A DNA stretch of 64,000 bases from Natrinema mahii (GTDB taxonomy: Archaea; Halobacteriota; Halobacteria; Halobacteriales; Natrialbaceae): the NCBI GenBank assembly GCA_000690595.2, contig JHUT02000001.1:620001-684000 (forward strand), read 5' to 3'. The position numbers were made by a program, and so were the translations under genes. Below the pieces are notes generated by a model, which searched no databases, was not told the DNA's origin, and saw only the letters and a program-made list of their open reading frames with translations. Below, piece by piece: positions 1-8,214 of the stretch. How positions within the stretch are numbered: position 1 is the stretch's first letter; every line of letters begins with the position of its first letter.

Positions 1-2203
1 GCCCCGTCGGGTCGGGACCGCCGCCGCCACCGCCGCGGAACTCCTCTTCGATCCGCTCGTAGTAGTCGAGGATGTCGTCGGTGATCGTCGGCCGGACGTT
101 CTCCATGGCCTGCCGGAAGTGTCGCATCTCGACGATGTCGGCCTCCTCGTCCTCGCGCAGCGCCTCGATGGCCGCCTCGCGGGCGATCGACTCGAGGTCG
201 CTGCCGACGTAGCCGTCCGTGATCTCGGCGATCTCGCGCAGGGTGACGTCGGCGGCCAGCGGCGTGTCCTCGGTGTGGATCTCGAGGATGCGTTCGCGGC
301 CGTCGACGTCGGGCTGGCCGATCATGACCAGCCGGTCGAAGCGGCCCGAGCGCAGCAGTGCGGGGTCGATCATGTCCGGGCGGTTGGTCGCGCCGATGAC
401 CATCACGTCGCCCATGTCCTCGAGGCCGTCGAGTTCGGTCAGCAGCTGGTTGACGACCCGCTCGGAGACGTTCGAGCCGGTCTCACCGCCCCGGCCGGGC
501 GCGAGCGCGTCGAGTTCGTCGAAGAAGATGACCGTCGGCGAGACCTGCCGGGCCTTGCGGAAGGTCTGGCGGATAGCCTTCTCCGACTCACCGACCCACT
601 TCGAGAGCAGCTGCGGGCCACGCACCGAGATGAAGTTGGCGTTGGTCTCGTTGGCGACGGCTTTTGCCATCAGCGTCTTCCCGGTGCCCGGCGGGCCGTA
701 CAGCAAGACGCCGGCAGGCGGGTCGACGCCGAGCCGATCGAACCGCTCGGGGTTCGAGAGCGGCCACTCGACCGATTCCTGGACCTGGTCCTTGGCGTCG
801 TGGAGGCCGCCGACGTCGTCCCAGGAAATCTTCGGTAGCTCCACGAGGACCTCCCGCATCGCCGAGGGTTCGACCTCGTTCAAGGCCCCGCGGAAGTCCT
901 CCCGTTTGACGATCATCCGGTCGATCAGGCTCGGCGGGATGTCCTCCTCGTCGAGGTCGATCTCGGGGAGGTACCGCCGCAGCGCCTTCATCGCGGCCTC
1001 CTTGGTGAGACTCTCGATGTCGGCTCCGACGAAGCCGTGGGTCTCGTCGGCCAGATGGCCGAGGCTGACGTCGTCGGAGAGGGGCATCCCACGGGTGTGG
1101 ATCTGCAGGATCTCCTCGCGGCCCGTCTCGTCGGGGACGCCGATCTCGATCTCGCGGTCGAACCGGCCCGGGCGACGCAGCGCCGGATCGACGCTGTCGA
1201 CGCGGTTGGTCGCCGCGATGACGATGACCTGCCCCCGGGACTCGAGGCCGTCCATCATCGTCAGGAGTTGGGCGACGACGCGGCGTTCGACCTCGCCGGT
1301 GACGTCCTCACGTTTCGGGGCGATGGAGTCGAGTTCGTCGATGAAGATGATCGAGGGCGATTCCTCGGTCGCGTCCTCGAAGATCTCCCTGAGTTGCTGT
1401 TCGGACTCGCCGTAGTACTTCGAGATGATCTCCGGCCCGGCGATAGAGAAGAAACTGGCGGAGGTCTCGTTGGCGACCGCTTTGGCTAGCAGGGTCTTTC
1501 CGGTGCCCGGCGGCCCGTGCAGCAGGACGCCCTGTGGCGGCTCGATGCCGAGCTTCTTGAAGATCTGCGGGTGTTTCATCGGGAGCTCGACCATCTCCCT
1601 GACCCGCTGGATCTCGTTTTGGAGGCCGCCGATGTCCTCGTAGGTGATCCCGCCACCGGTCTTCTCGAAGCCCGAGATCGGCTCCTCACGGAGTTCGACG
1701 TCGGTGTCCTCGGTGATGAGGACCACCCCCTCGGGCTCGGTCTCGACGGCGATCAGCGGAATCGCCTGTCCGGGCGATCGCATGAACGGATGGTTCGTCG
1801 AGGACATCACCGGGACGATGTCGCGACCGACGACCGGTCGTTTCAAGATCTGGCGTTTCACCATGCCGGCGGCGTCGGAACCGAACTGGACCGACGCCTC
1901 CTCCGGCGGCGCGAGGACGAGCTTGTCGGCTTTCGTCGCCTCGGCCTTGCGGATCGTCACCCGCTCGCCGATGCCGACGTCGGCGTTCTGGCGCGTGAAG
2001 CCGTCGATGCGGACGGTGTCGGTGTTCCAGTCCTGCCGGTCGGCGCGCCAGACCTTCGCGGCAGTGGTGTCTGCACCCTCGATTTCGATGATGTCGCCCG
2101 GACTCAGCTTCAGATGCAACAGCGTGTCCGGGTCGAGTCGGGCGATACCACGACCCGAATCGTTCGGGTACGCCTTCGCAACCTCCAGTTGGACTTCGTT
2201 CAT
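1..2203 (-). CDS. cdc48: CDC48/VCP-type AAA+ ATPase (3' end outside window)
   Basis: An archaeal CDC48 (VAT/p97) homologue: a hexameric cytoplasmic ATPase that unfolds and extracts proteins, often feeding the proteasome. The start is the ATG at 2203 ([17 protein letters not shown]); 734 residues are visible and the stop lies beyond position 1. The order is an N-terminal double-psi barrel/CDC48 domain (about 1-185), then AAA module D1 with GPPGTGKT near residue 230 and [12 protein letters not shown], then D2 with GPPGTGKT near residue 500 and [14 protein letters not shown]. The visible end is a Gly-rich tail after EEEFRG. Family members are about 740-755 residues, so only a short acidic tail is missing. 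It is transcribed divergently from larC1. Haloarchaea carry several CDC48 paralogues, so which one this is remains open. Confidence 0.97.
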   Translation of the reverse strand, partial: MNEVQLEVAKAYPNDSGRGIARLDPDTLLHLKLSPGDIIEIEGADTTAAKVWRADRQDWNTDTVRIDGFTRQNADVGIGERVTIRKAEATKADKLVLAPPEEASVQFGSDAAGMVKRQILKRPVVGRDIVPVMSSTNHPFMRSPGQAIPLIAVETEPEGVVLITEDTDVELREEPISGFEKTGGGITYEDIGGLQNEIQRVREMVELPMKHPQIFKKLGIEPPQGVLLHGPPGTGKTLLAKAVANETSASFFSIAGPEIISKYYGESEQQLREIFEDATEESPSIIFIDELDSIAPKREDVTGEVERRVVAQLLTMMDGLESRGQVIVIAATNRVDSVDPALRRPGRFDREIEIGVPDETGREEILQIHTRGMPLSDDVSLGHLADETHGFVGADIESLTKEAAMKALRRYLPEIDLDEEDIPPSLIDRMIVKREDFRGALNEVEPSAMREVLVELPKISWDDVGGLHDAKDQVQESVEWPLSNPERFDRLGVDPPAGVLLYGPPGTGKTLMAKAVANETNANFISVRGPQLLSKWVGESEKAIRQTFRKARQVSPTVIFFDELDALAPGRGGETGSNVSERVVNQLLTELDGLEDMGDVMVIGATNRPDMIDPALLRSGRFDRLVMIGQPDVDGRERILEIHTEDTPLAADVTLREIAEITDGYVGSDLESIAREAAIEALREDEEADIVEMRHFRQAMENVRPTITDDILDYYERIEEEFRGGGGGGPDPTG

Positions 2204-2411
2204 GATTTGGGGACGGCGATGTGATTGACTCCGATTCGTGCGCGGATAGGTTTTTTGCTAGGGTGAGTCATTTCCTGTGCTAGTAGCTACCATACTCACG
2301 TCGGACGGGCGGTTACAAAGATGTACCGGCCTCGGTTGGTTTTGGCCCTATCGATACCGCCCCTCGAGCGAGGAGAGATGGCGTTTTGCGTTTTCCGCGC
2401 CGAGAACTGGC

Positions 2412-3269
2412 ATGCGAGCCCTCGCGTTCGACGGCCGGATGGGAGCCAGCGGCGATATGATCCTTGCCGCGCTCATAGACGCTGGTGCCGACGCCGACGT
2501 TCTCGAGCCGGTGACCGAGGCGCTGCCGGTGGCTTACCGGATCGACGACACCGAAAAGACCGGGATCGCGGCCACGACGGTCGACGTGGTCTTCCCCGAC
2601 GACGATCACGCACACGACCACGCCGACGGGGATGGTGAGCACGATCACGATCATTCCCACGGCCCCGACGATACGGAGGACGAGCATGCCCACGAGGGGA
2701 CAGGCGACGGTACCGACACTCCCGCAGAGGGCCACGGCCCCCATCGCAGCTACCGCGAGGGCTGTGAGATCGTTCGGGAAATGGACCTCGAGCCGGCGAT
2801 CGAAGCCGACACGCTCGCGATCTTCGAACTGCTCGGCGAGGCCGAGGCCGCCGTCCACGGCGAGGCCCTCGAGTCGATCCACTTCCACGAGGTCGGGGCC
2901 GACGACGCGGTCGCGGACGTGGTCGGCGCGGCGGCCCTGCTGCACGACCTCGAGCCCGAGCGCGTCGTCACCACGCCGCTTGCGACCGGCGGCGGGGCGG
3001 TCGCGATGAGCCACGGCGAGTACCTCGTCCCCACGCCGTCGGTGGTCGAACTCGCCCAGCGGGCCGACTGGTCGCTGCGAGGTGGCCCCGTGGACGCCGA
3101 ACTCCTGATGCCGACCGGCGCGGCGATCCTAGCCCACGTCGCCGACGGCGTCGACTCGCTGCCCGCGCTCGCCCTCGAGTCATCGGGCTACGGCGCGGGC
3201 GGCTACGATCTCGACCCGCATCCGAACGTGCTTCGTACGCTGGTCGGAACCGGCGAGGGACGCTGGTGA
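2412..3269 (+). CDS. larC1: Nickel-pincer cofactor biosynthesis protein LarC, N-terminal part
   Basis: LarC inserts nickel, in a CTP-dependent reaction, into the dithiolated pyridinium precursor to complete the nickel-pincer nucleotide cofactor of lactate racemase-type enzymes. The start chosen is ATG 2412, because the protein opens with the family signature MRALAFDGRMGASGDM; an in-frame upstream extension to 2277 has no family similarity. The product is 285 residues. Residues 63-110 form a His/Asp-rich stretch (HAHDH, HDHDHSHG) that fits metal binding. HFHEVGADDAVADVVG and MPTGAAILAHV are typical of the family. It ends in TGA at 3267-3269, overlapping a GTG start for the C-terminal half. In Lactobacillus plantarum LarC is also split into larC1 and larC2, joined by programmed frameshifting, so a fused product is possible. 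Confidence 0.88.
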   Translation: MRALAFDGRMGASGDMILAALIDAGADADVLEPVTEALPVAYRIDDTEKTGIAATTVDVVFPDDDHAHDHADGDGEHDHDHSHGPDDTEDEHAHEGTGDGTDTPAEGHGPHRSYREGCEIVREMDLEPAIEADTLAIFELLGEAEAAVHGEALESIHFHEVGADDAVADVVGAAALLHDLEPERVVTTPLATGGGAVAMSHGEYLVPTPSVVELAQRADWSLRGGPVDAELLMPTGAAILAHVADGVDSLPALALESSGYGAGGYDLDPHPNVLRTLVGTGEGRW

Positions 3270-3731
3270 AAGACGACATCGCCGTCCTCGAGACCAACCT
3301 CGACGACGCGACGCCCGAGGTACTGGGCGGCCTGCAGGAGACGCTGTCGGACGCGGGCGCGCGAGACGTGTCTCCCCGCGACGATGAAGAAGTCCCGGCC
3401 CGGGCATCTGGTGAAGGTCATCTGTAAACCGGCGGATCGGGAACGGGTCGCTCGAGCGCTGGCGAAGGAGACCGGGACGCTCGGCGTTCGGGACGCCGGG
3501 GTTACGCATCGGTGGATCGCCGAGCGGGAGTTCGAGACTGTACGGCTCGAGATCGATGGCGAGGAGTACGAGGTCGACGTGAAAATTACCAGCGGTGCTG
3601 ACGGTGAAGTCTACGACGTGAGTGTGGAGTACGACGACGCGAAGGCAGTAGCACGAGAGACAAAAACCACGGTTCGAGACGTGCTTCGGTGGGCAGAACA
3701 AGCAGTCACCACTCTAGATACAAATCTCTAA
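3266..3731 (+). pseudogene. larC2: LarC C-terminal part, larC2, with an apparent +1 frameshift
   Basis: Reading from GTG 3266, which overlaps the larC1 stop as GTGA, gives VKDDIAVLETNLDDATPEVL and continues to about residue 37, the standard start of the LarC C-terminal domain. At the CCCC run 3374-3377 the frame then runs into a stop at 3425. Removing one C restores DVS-PATMKKSRPGHLVKV and the rest of the domain to the stop at 3731 (residues such as KETGTLGVRDAGVTHRW). The second segment is open by itself from ATG 3384 (115 codons). Either this is a real frameshift, a sequencing or assembly error in a C run, or a recoding site. Without the correction LarC would lack a continuous C-terminal domain. 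Confidence 0.75.
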
Positions 3732-3821
3732 CATTTAAGCGAGCCACACGCCTATTTATGGATTTATAAACAATTCAAAAATTAAAACGATGAGACGCGA
3801 ACAGCCTGCTGAGTCACCTAC

Positions 3822-4220
3822 TTAGAACGGCGGGCCAGGCGGGAACCCGTCATCGCTTTCATTGAAGCTAATGTCAATCGCGATTTCGTTCTCGGCATCG
3901 TTGTCGGCGTAGTTGACCGAAGCCGTGGTCACGTTCTCGACATCGGCGTTATTAGCCTGATCGACATCCTGATTTTGGAACGAGGTCGCCTCAGCGTAGC
4001 TCTTGTCCGAGCTGCTGAATGCCAACGTATTCTGGGTCTGTGCGTTGTCGTTACCCTGGTCGACGCTTATCTGAGTCGTCGCGTTCGAGTCCTGATCGTT
4101 ATCGACTTGGGGATTGAGAACGTCGATATCGGGCTGTGCTGCCGCTGTTCCGGCGAACCCCAAGAAAGCGAGGCTGCCGACCAGTGCTACCGTCAGTGCG
4201 AGCGTGAGTGCGCGTTTCAT
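3822..4220 (-). CDS. Small secreted Gln/Asn-rich single-repeat protein
   Basis: The product is 132 residues from ATG 4220 (MKRALTLALTVALVGSLAF); a GTG twelve bases upstream at 4232 is also possible. There is a clear Sec signal peptide ending near GTAAAQ. The mature part has one copy of the pattern found five times in the large protein encoded divergently at 4899: ISVDQGNDNAQTQNTLAF, then SYAEATSFQNQDVDQANN, with Gln and Asn alternating with other residues. There is no cysteine and no lipobox. Function is unknown. The alternating Q/N pattern suggests beta strands stacked by side-chain amide ladders, as in curli-like proteins. By analogy with the CsgB/CsgA pair it could be a nucleator or partner of the large repeat protein, but that is inference. 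Confidence 0.75.
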   Translation of the reverse strand: MKRALTLALTVALVGSLAFLGFAGTAAAQPDIDVLNPQVDNDQDSNATTQISVDQGNDNAQTQNTLAFSSSDKSYAEATSFQNQDVDQANNADVENVTTASVNYADNDAENEIAIDISFNESDDGFPPGPPF

Positions 4221-4898
4221 TGGTTCGGTCACCGTGTGTGGGCACCACGCGTCGCCACACCGGGGAGACTCTCGAGGGGGGATCCCTCGAGCGACAGCGC
4301 TGTCGCTGGTGGCGAATGCGGCTGTCGTCTCCCGGTCGCTCCCCGCTGTGGCGCGTTGCCCAGTCGCTACTCATCACGGGGACCCATTTGAATCCGGCAA
4401 ACGGTTTCGAGCCGAATAGCGGTATTAGAGAACCTGATACGGCTATTTATGCGGCCAAGGTGGCCGTTCAGCGACCGTAACCAACAACGTGTCGTCGTTT
4501 CGACGACCCTATTCGGACTTCCCTCTGCGTTTCGAGGACGGGATTCCGCGCCCCCGTTGCCGAAATCCGCAGTGTGAAACGGTTGTTGATCCGTTTCGCG
4601 GCGCTAATACCCGCATTCGATCGCTGAAACGATCAGTAAGCCGATCAATGGCGCGCCAAAGAATTCCTCAATTTTCATTTTCAGTCGAGCGGCGAGAAAT
4701 ACGCCCAGACAGGTTCGAGCAAGACGGTTCGGTGAACCGAAGCCGCCGATTTCTCCCCGTAAGTAGCCCCCTTCGATCCCATAGGCGGTTTCATACTCCG
4801 GCCAACCTGTCGATAACAAAGTCTGTAATGGGAGAACGGGGGTTTGCGTCGCACAGTTGCAGAAACGAAAGACAATCACGACGGATATCAAACACTCA
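4221..4898. other. Divergent intergenic region rich in hairpins
   Basis: These 678 bases separate the two divergent Gln/Asn-rich secreted protein genes. No convincing gene was found. The region contains TATTTAT at 4444-4450, followed by three perfect inverted repeats: CGGCCA-AGG-TGGCCG (4452-4466), GTCGTCG-TTT-CGACGAC (4491-4507) and GAAACGG with CCGTTTC (4576-4597). It is less GC-rich than its neighbours in places (for example around 4660-4685). The likely roles are shared regulatory DNA or long untranslated leaders; a small RNA starting near 4475 is also possible. Confidence 0.55.
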
Positions 4899-6461
4899 AT
4901 GACAACCGATACGACGAGACGATCACGAGCTACGACGATTCTTATGGCCTGTATGCTGGCCTTGTCGATGGTAGCGGCCGTCCCGGCGGCTACCGCAGGC
5001 GGGGACGCCGCGTCCAACAGCGACACGGTCCACACGCTCGAGGACGGCGACGAGCTGTATCTGGTCTTCGGCGCGGATCTTGGCGATATGTCCCTCGAGG
5101 AGTACGTCGAGCAACACGCGGACGGGACGAGTAGTTCGGCCGCCGAAGTCATCCAGCACCAGGATGTCGATCAGGTCAACATCAACGAACAGGGATCGGC
5201 AGTCTCGGTCTCGATCGACGGCGGGCAGGCGACGGCCGTCCAGGAGGCCAACCAGCAGAACGACAACGTCCAGACCGGTGAGGCCACGGCCGGCAACGTC
5301 GACGTTCAGAGCGCGGAGACGCAGTTCGAGAACGTCGGCACGGTCAACATCATCATGGGGAACGGCGGCGACCAGCAGTTCGACGGCTGGGGCGTCAAAG
5401 ACGAGAAGGGTGACGACGAGACGGTCACGCAGGAAGCCATCGCCGGCGTGACCCAGTCCCAGACGGTCGGCCAGGTCAACTACAACAACCAGAGTACCGC
5501 GTTCGCGTACGCCATGAACGACAGCGAGGCGACCGCGCTCCAGCAGTCCTACCAGCGTAACGAGAACCTCCAGGAGGGCATGGCCAACGCCTCGAACGTC
5601 TACCTCGGTGACGGCGAGTTCGGGCACGCGAAGGACAAGTCCGGCGACGACGGTCCCAGTGTCGGCCAGAGTGCCGAAGCGCTGGTAAACCAGTCCCAAG
5701 ATGTCGCTCAGGAGAACGTCAACGAACAGGGCGGTGCGGTCGCCATCGCGTTCGGCGAGAACAGCACTGCCACGGCGATTCAGTTCACCGACCAGAGCAA
5801 CCTCAACGAGCAGTTCGGTAGCGCAACCGCCTCGAACCTGATGGTCTCGTCCCTCGGGATGAACGTCGCGACCGCCGGCGATGTCGACGGCGACGTCCTC
5901 TCGACCACGACTGACGCACACAAGCCTGACAAGAAGGACAAGGTAGACGGCGTCGACGACACCGAACAGACCGCGACCGCAGGCATCGCCCAAGAGCAGG
6001 CGGTCGAACAGCAGAACATCAACTTCCAGAACACCGCGATGGCGCTCGCGGAGAACGGAAGCGAGGCCACGGCGATCCAGCTCGCCTACCAGCAGAACTA
6101 CAACGCACAGGTCGCCTACGCCGACGCGCTCAACGTCTACGCGAGCCCCGGCTACGTCTCCGACGACGTCACTCGGACCTCGAGTACGACCGTCACGGTC
6201 GACGGGAACGCGGGCATGGCCCCCGGCACGTCGTACGACTACGCCGGGAACGCCACGCAGACGAACGACGTCGAACAGCAGGCCAGCGCGGCGGTCGCCC
6301 AGCAACAGATCGTCACACAGCAGAACCTGAACGAGCAACACAGCTCCATCGCGGTCGCCGAAGACGGCGGCAGCGCCGGGAGTTCACAGATCAGCATGCA
6401 GGAGAACGAGAACGTCCAGCTCACGTCGGTCGCCTCGACGAACACCTGGGTCGGCGCGTAA
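4899..6461 (+). CDS. Secreted protein with five Gln/Asn-rich beta-type repeats (candidate amyloid/curli-like)
   Basis: The product is 520 residues. ATG 4899 is chosen because it leads into a signal peptide (ATTILMACMLALSMVAAVPA, cut near ATAGG); an upstream in-frame ATG at 4857 would add 14 polar residues. The mature protein carries five units of about 57 residues, with a consensus of Q-x-Q-x-V-x-Q-x-N-x-N-x-Q, then alternating Ala, then S-x-A-T-A-[IVL]-Q-x3-Q-x-N-x-N-x-Q and an A-x-A-x-N-V end. Examples are QSQTVGQVNYNNQ and QEQAVEQQNINFQ. Units 1 to 2 and 3 to 4 are each spaced exactly 100 residues apart, joined by acidic linkers. There are no cysteines outside the signal peptide, no C-terminal anchor and no PGF motif. 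The alternation suggests stacked beta strands or a solenoid with Q/N ladders, resembling curlin repeats in style but not in the exact motif. The family is not recognised with certainty. The divergent 3822-4220 gene encodes a one-repeat relative. Confidence 0.85.
   Translation: MTTDTTRRSRATTILMACMLALSMVAAVPAATAGGDAASNSDTVHTLEDGDELYLVFGADLGDMSLEEYVEQHADGTSSSAAEVIQHQDVDQVNINEQGSAVSVSIDGGQATAVQEANQQNDNVQTGEATAGNVDVQSAETQFENVGTVNIIMGNGGDQQFDGWGVKDEKGDDETVTQEAIAGVTQSQTVGQVNYNNQSTAFAYAMNDSEATALQQSYQRNENLQEGMANASNVYLGDGEFGHAKDKSGDDGPSVGQSAEALVNQSQDVAQENVNEQGGAVAIAFGENSTATAIQFTDQSNLNEQFGSATASNLMVSSLGMNVATAGDVDGDVLSTTTDAHKPDKKDKVDGVDDTEQTATAGIAQEQAVEQQNINFQNTAMALAENGSEATAIQLAYQQNYNAQVAYADALNVYASPGYVSDDVTRTSSTTVTVDGNAGMAPGTSYDYAGNATQTNDVEQQASAAVAQQQIVTQQNLNEQHSSIAVAEDGGSAGSSQISMQENENVQLTSVASTNTWVGA
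5139..5306 (+). repeat. Gln/Asn-rich protein repeat unit 1 of 5
   Basis: It encodes AAEVIQHQDVDQVNINEQ through GEATAGNVDV. It contains both halves of the consensus, Q-x-Q-x-V-x-Q-x-N-x-N and ATAVQ-x3-QQN-x-N. It is followed by a linker of about 40 residues that includes GNGGDQQFDGWG. Confidence 0.85.
5436..5606 (+). repeat. Gln/Asn-rich protein repeat unit 2 of 5
   Basis: It encodes AIAGVTQSQTVGQVNYNNQ through ANASNVYL. Its first Gln lies exactly 100 residues after the matching Gln of unit 1. The second half reads EATALQQSYQRNENLQ. Confidence 0.85.
5673..5846 (+). repeat. Gln/Asn-rich protein repeat unit 3 of 5
   Basis: It encodes AEALVNQSQDVAQENVNEQ through ATASNLMV. The second half reads TATAIQFTDQSNLNEQ. 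It is followed by an acidic and lysine-rich linker (KPDKKDK). Confidence 0.85.
5973..6143 (+). repeat. Gln/Asn-rich protein repeat unit 4 of 5
   Basis: It encodes ATAGIAQEQAVEQQNINFQ through ADALNVYA. It lies exactly 100 residues after unit 3. The second half reads EATAIQLAYQQNYNAQ. Confidence 0.85.
6282..6452 (+). repeat. Gln/Asn-rich protein repeat unit 5 of 5
   Basis: It encodes ASAAVAQQQIVTQQNLNEQ through STNTWV, ending four codons (including the stop) before the end of the gene. Its second half is the most divergent (QISMQENENVQ). Confidence 0.8.
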
Positions 6462-6537
6462 CCTCTCGAGCCGTCACACGGTCGGTTTTCGACCGCAGTG
6501 ACCGACGTATCCGTTTCTTTTGTCCGGTTTTCCGACG

Positions 6538-7329
6538 CTACGACGACGGCTCCGAGCCGTCGGTGTCGTCCGTCTCGGGCGAGTCGCTCCCCGATTCGAC
6601 ACCGTCGTCGCGGTGTTCCGCGAGCGCCTCGTCGATCGTCAACTCGCCGGCGGCGACCCGCCGGGCCAACACCTCATCGATCGCCCGGTTGCGTTCGCTG
6701 CGTTCGCGCGAGCGATCCTTGATGACCTGAATCTCGCCCTCGGTCGGCTCGATCTCGCGGGTGTCGACGACCTCTCCCTCGAGGCGAGCGATGTTGACCG
6801 CGGCCAGCACGTCACCCATCCCGCGCGAGCCCGTGCCTAGGTAGGGAGTCGTCCCCGTATCGTCGACGAGTTCGACGCGGACGTCCTCGAGGTCGGTGAC
6901 GAGTTTCGCGCCCTCGAGGCGGGAGCCATCGCCGATCCGGACGACCGGGGCGGACGCGTCGGCGGCTTCGCGTTCGATCACGTCGACGGCATCGGAGAGT
7001 GGGACCTGAAAGGCGGCGACGACCGTCTCGCCGGAGAGGACGGCGATACCGGGTTTGCGACCGGGGTCGACGCCGATGATCGTCCGACCGCCGTCGCCGC
7101 GAACGGCGGCCAGCGCCCGGTCGACTGCGCGCCGCGGATCGTCCGGGTCGGCGACGACCGTCGTCGCGTCCGCGAACGCGTCGGCGCTGTCCGCGTCGGT
7201 GATGACCACGGCCGTCCGATCCGGGAGCTCCGCGTCCGGTTCGACGGTCGTAAACGTCGTTCCGCGGTCGCGAAGCTCGTTGACGACGCCGTGGTACACC
7301 TCGAAGTCGGCCGTAGCGACGACGATCAC
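6538..7329 (-). CDS. Predicted RNase H-fold (RuvC-like) protein beside radB
   Basis: The product is 263 residues, with a GTG start at 7329. The centre holds TIIGVDPGRKPGIAVLSG, a G-x-D-x-G motif like the first active-site strand of RuvC/RNase H-fold nucleases, followed by a glycine-rich stretch GTGSRGMGDVLAAVNIARLEG. The C-terminal third is charged and likely disordered. It lies divergent from radB, and this pairing suggests a role in recombination or repair. A nuclease function is inferred only from the fold; no full set of acidic catalytic residues could be confirmed by eye. In haloarchaea it is generally annotated as a conserved hypothetical protein. Confidence 0.75.
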   Translation of the reverse strand: MIVVATADFEVYHGVVNELRDRGTTFTTVEPDAELPDRTAVVITDADSADAFADATTVVADPDDPRRAVDRALAAVRGDGGRTIIGVDPGRKPGIAVLSGETVVAAFQVPLSDAVDVIEREAADASAPVVRIGDGSRLEGAKLVTDLEDVRVELVDDTGTTPYLGTGSRGMGDVLAAVNIARLEGEVVDTREIEPTEGEIQVIKDRSRERSERNRAIDEVLARRVAAGELTIDEALAEHRDDGVESGSDSPETDDTDGSEPSS

Positions 7330-7502
7330 GGGCGGATTTCGCCCCCGTCGGGGATAAACGTACGCGAACGGATTCCGTCGTCGGGACGGCCCGTCGGTCG
7401 GAGGTGGGCACCGACGGTATCAGGCCGGGAGCGCTATCGAGGAGGGGGTCCCGCGTCGGCCCGTTCCGGGGCCTTTTTGCGCGCACCCCGTCAACTCGAA
7501 CC

Positions 7503-8210
7503 GTGACCGACGAGGCGATCCCGACCGGCTGTGACCCGGTCGACGAGTTGCTCGACGGGGGGTTCGAACGCGGGACCGTCACGCAGTTGTACGGTCCGCC
7601 GGCGGCCGGGAAGACGAATCTCGCGCTGTCGGCGGCCGTCGAGACGGCCGTCGACGGGGGGACCGCGGTCTATATCGATACCGAAGGCGTCTCGGTCGAC
7701 CGCTTCCAGCAGTTGCTCGAGGCGAGCGTCGACGGGGACGACCTCGAGGCCGTCGCCTCGCGGATCGTCATCGAAGACGCCGTCGACTTCGAGGAACAGG
7801 CCGAGGCCGTCCGCGACGCCGAGGGGTTCGCCGAGCGCGCCGAGTTGATCGTCCTCGATAGCGCGACGGGCTTTTACCGGCTCGAGCGGACCGCCGACGG
7901 CGACGAGGGGGAGGCGCTGCGCAGCGTCACCCGGCAGGTGACCCACCTGCTCTCGCTCGCGCGGAAACACGATCTGGCGGTCGTCCTGACGAATCAGGTC
8001 TTTTCGGACCCGGACTCGGATCGGACCCGGGGGCTGGGCGGTAACACGTTGGAACATTGGACCGGCACCGTCGTCCGGTTAGAGCGGTTCCGGGGCGGGA
8101 ACCGACGCGCGACCCTGGAGAAACACCGCTCGAAGCCGGCCGGCGAGTCGGTTCAGTTCCGGATCACGGATCGGGGACTCGAGGGCGGCGAAGAGTCGGC
8201 GCGACACTGA
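7503..8210 (+). CDS. radB: DNA repair and recombination protein RadB
   Basis: RadB is an archaeal RecA/RadA paralogue that assists RadA during homologous recombination. GTG 7503 gives a 235-residue protein of normal RadB size, starting VTDEAIPTGCDPVDELLDGG; longer in-frame starts upstream have no family similarity. The Walker A motif is GPPAAGKTN near residue 37, Walker B is ELIVLDSATGFYRL, and the L2-region motif VVLTNQVF is present. As in other RadB proteins there is no N-terminal helix-hairpin-helix domain. It is divergent from the RNase H-fold gene. Confidence 0.95.
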   Translation: MTDEAIPTGCDPVDELLDGGFERGTVTQLYGPPAAGKTNLALSAAVETAVDGGTAVYIDTEGVSVDRFQQLLEASVDGDDLEAVASRIVIEDAVDFEEQAEAVRDAEGFAERAELIVLDSATGFYRLERTADGDEGEALRSVTRQVTHLLSLARKHDLAVVLTNQVFSDPDSDRTRGLGGNTLEHWTGTVVRLERFRGGNRRATLEKHRSKPAGESVQFRITDRGLEGGEESARH

Positions 8211-8214
8211 TCCG

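Noticed and set aside
4923-6341. Long open frame opposite the Q/N-rich gene
   Set aside because: It mirrors the codon bias of the plus-strand gene, shows no signal peptide or family motif, and the plus strand has clear repeats and a signal peptide.
5139-6452. CRISPR array or tandem DNA repeats in the Q/N-rich gene
   Set aside because: The repetition is at the protein level with varied DNA; there are no identical direct repeats or spacers of equal length.
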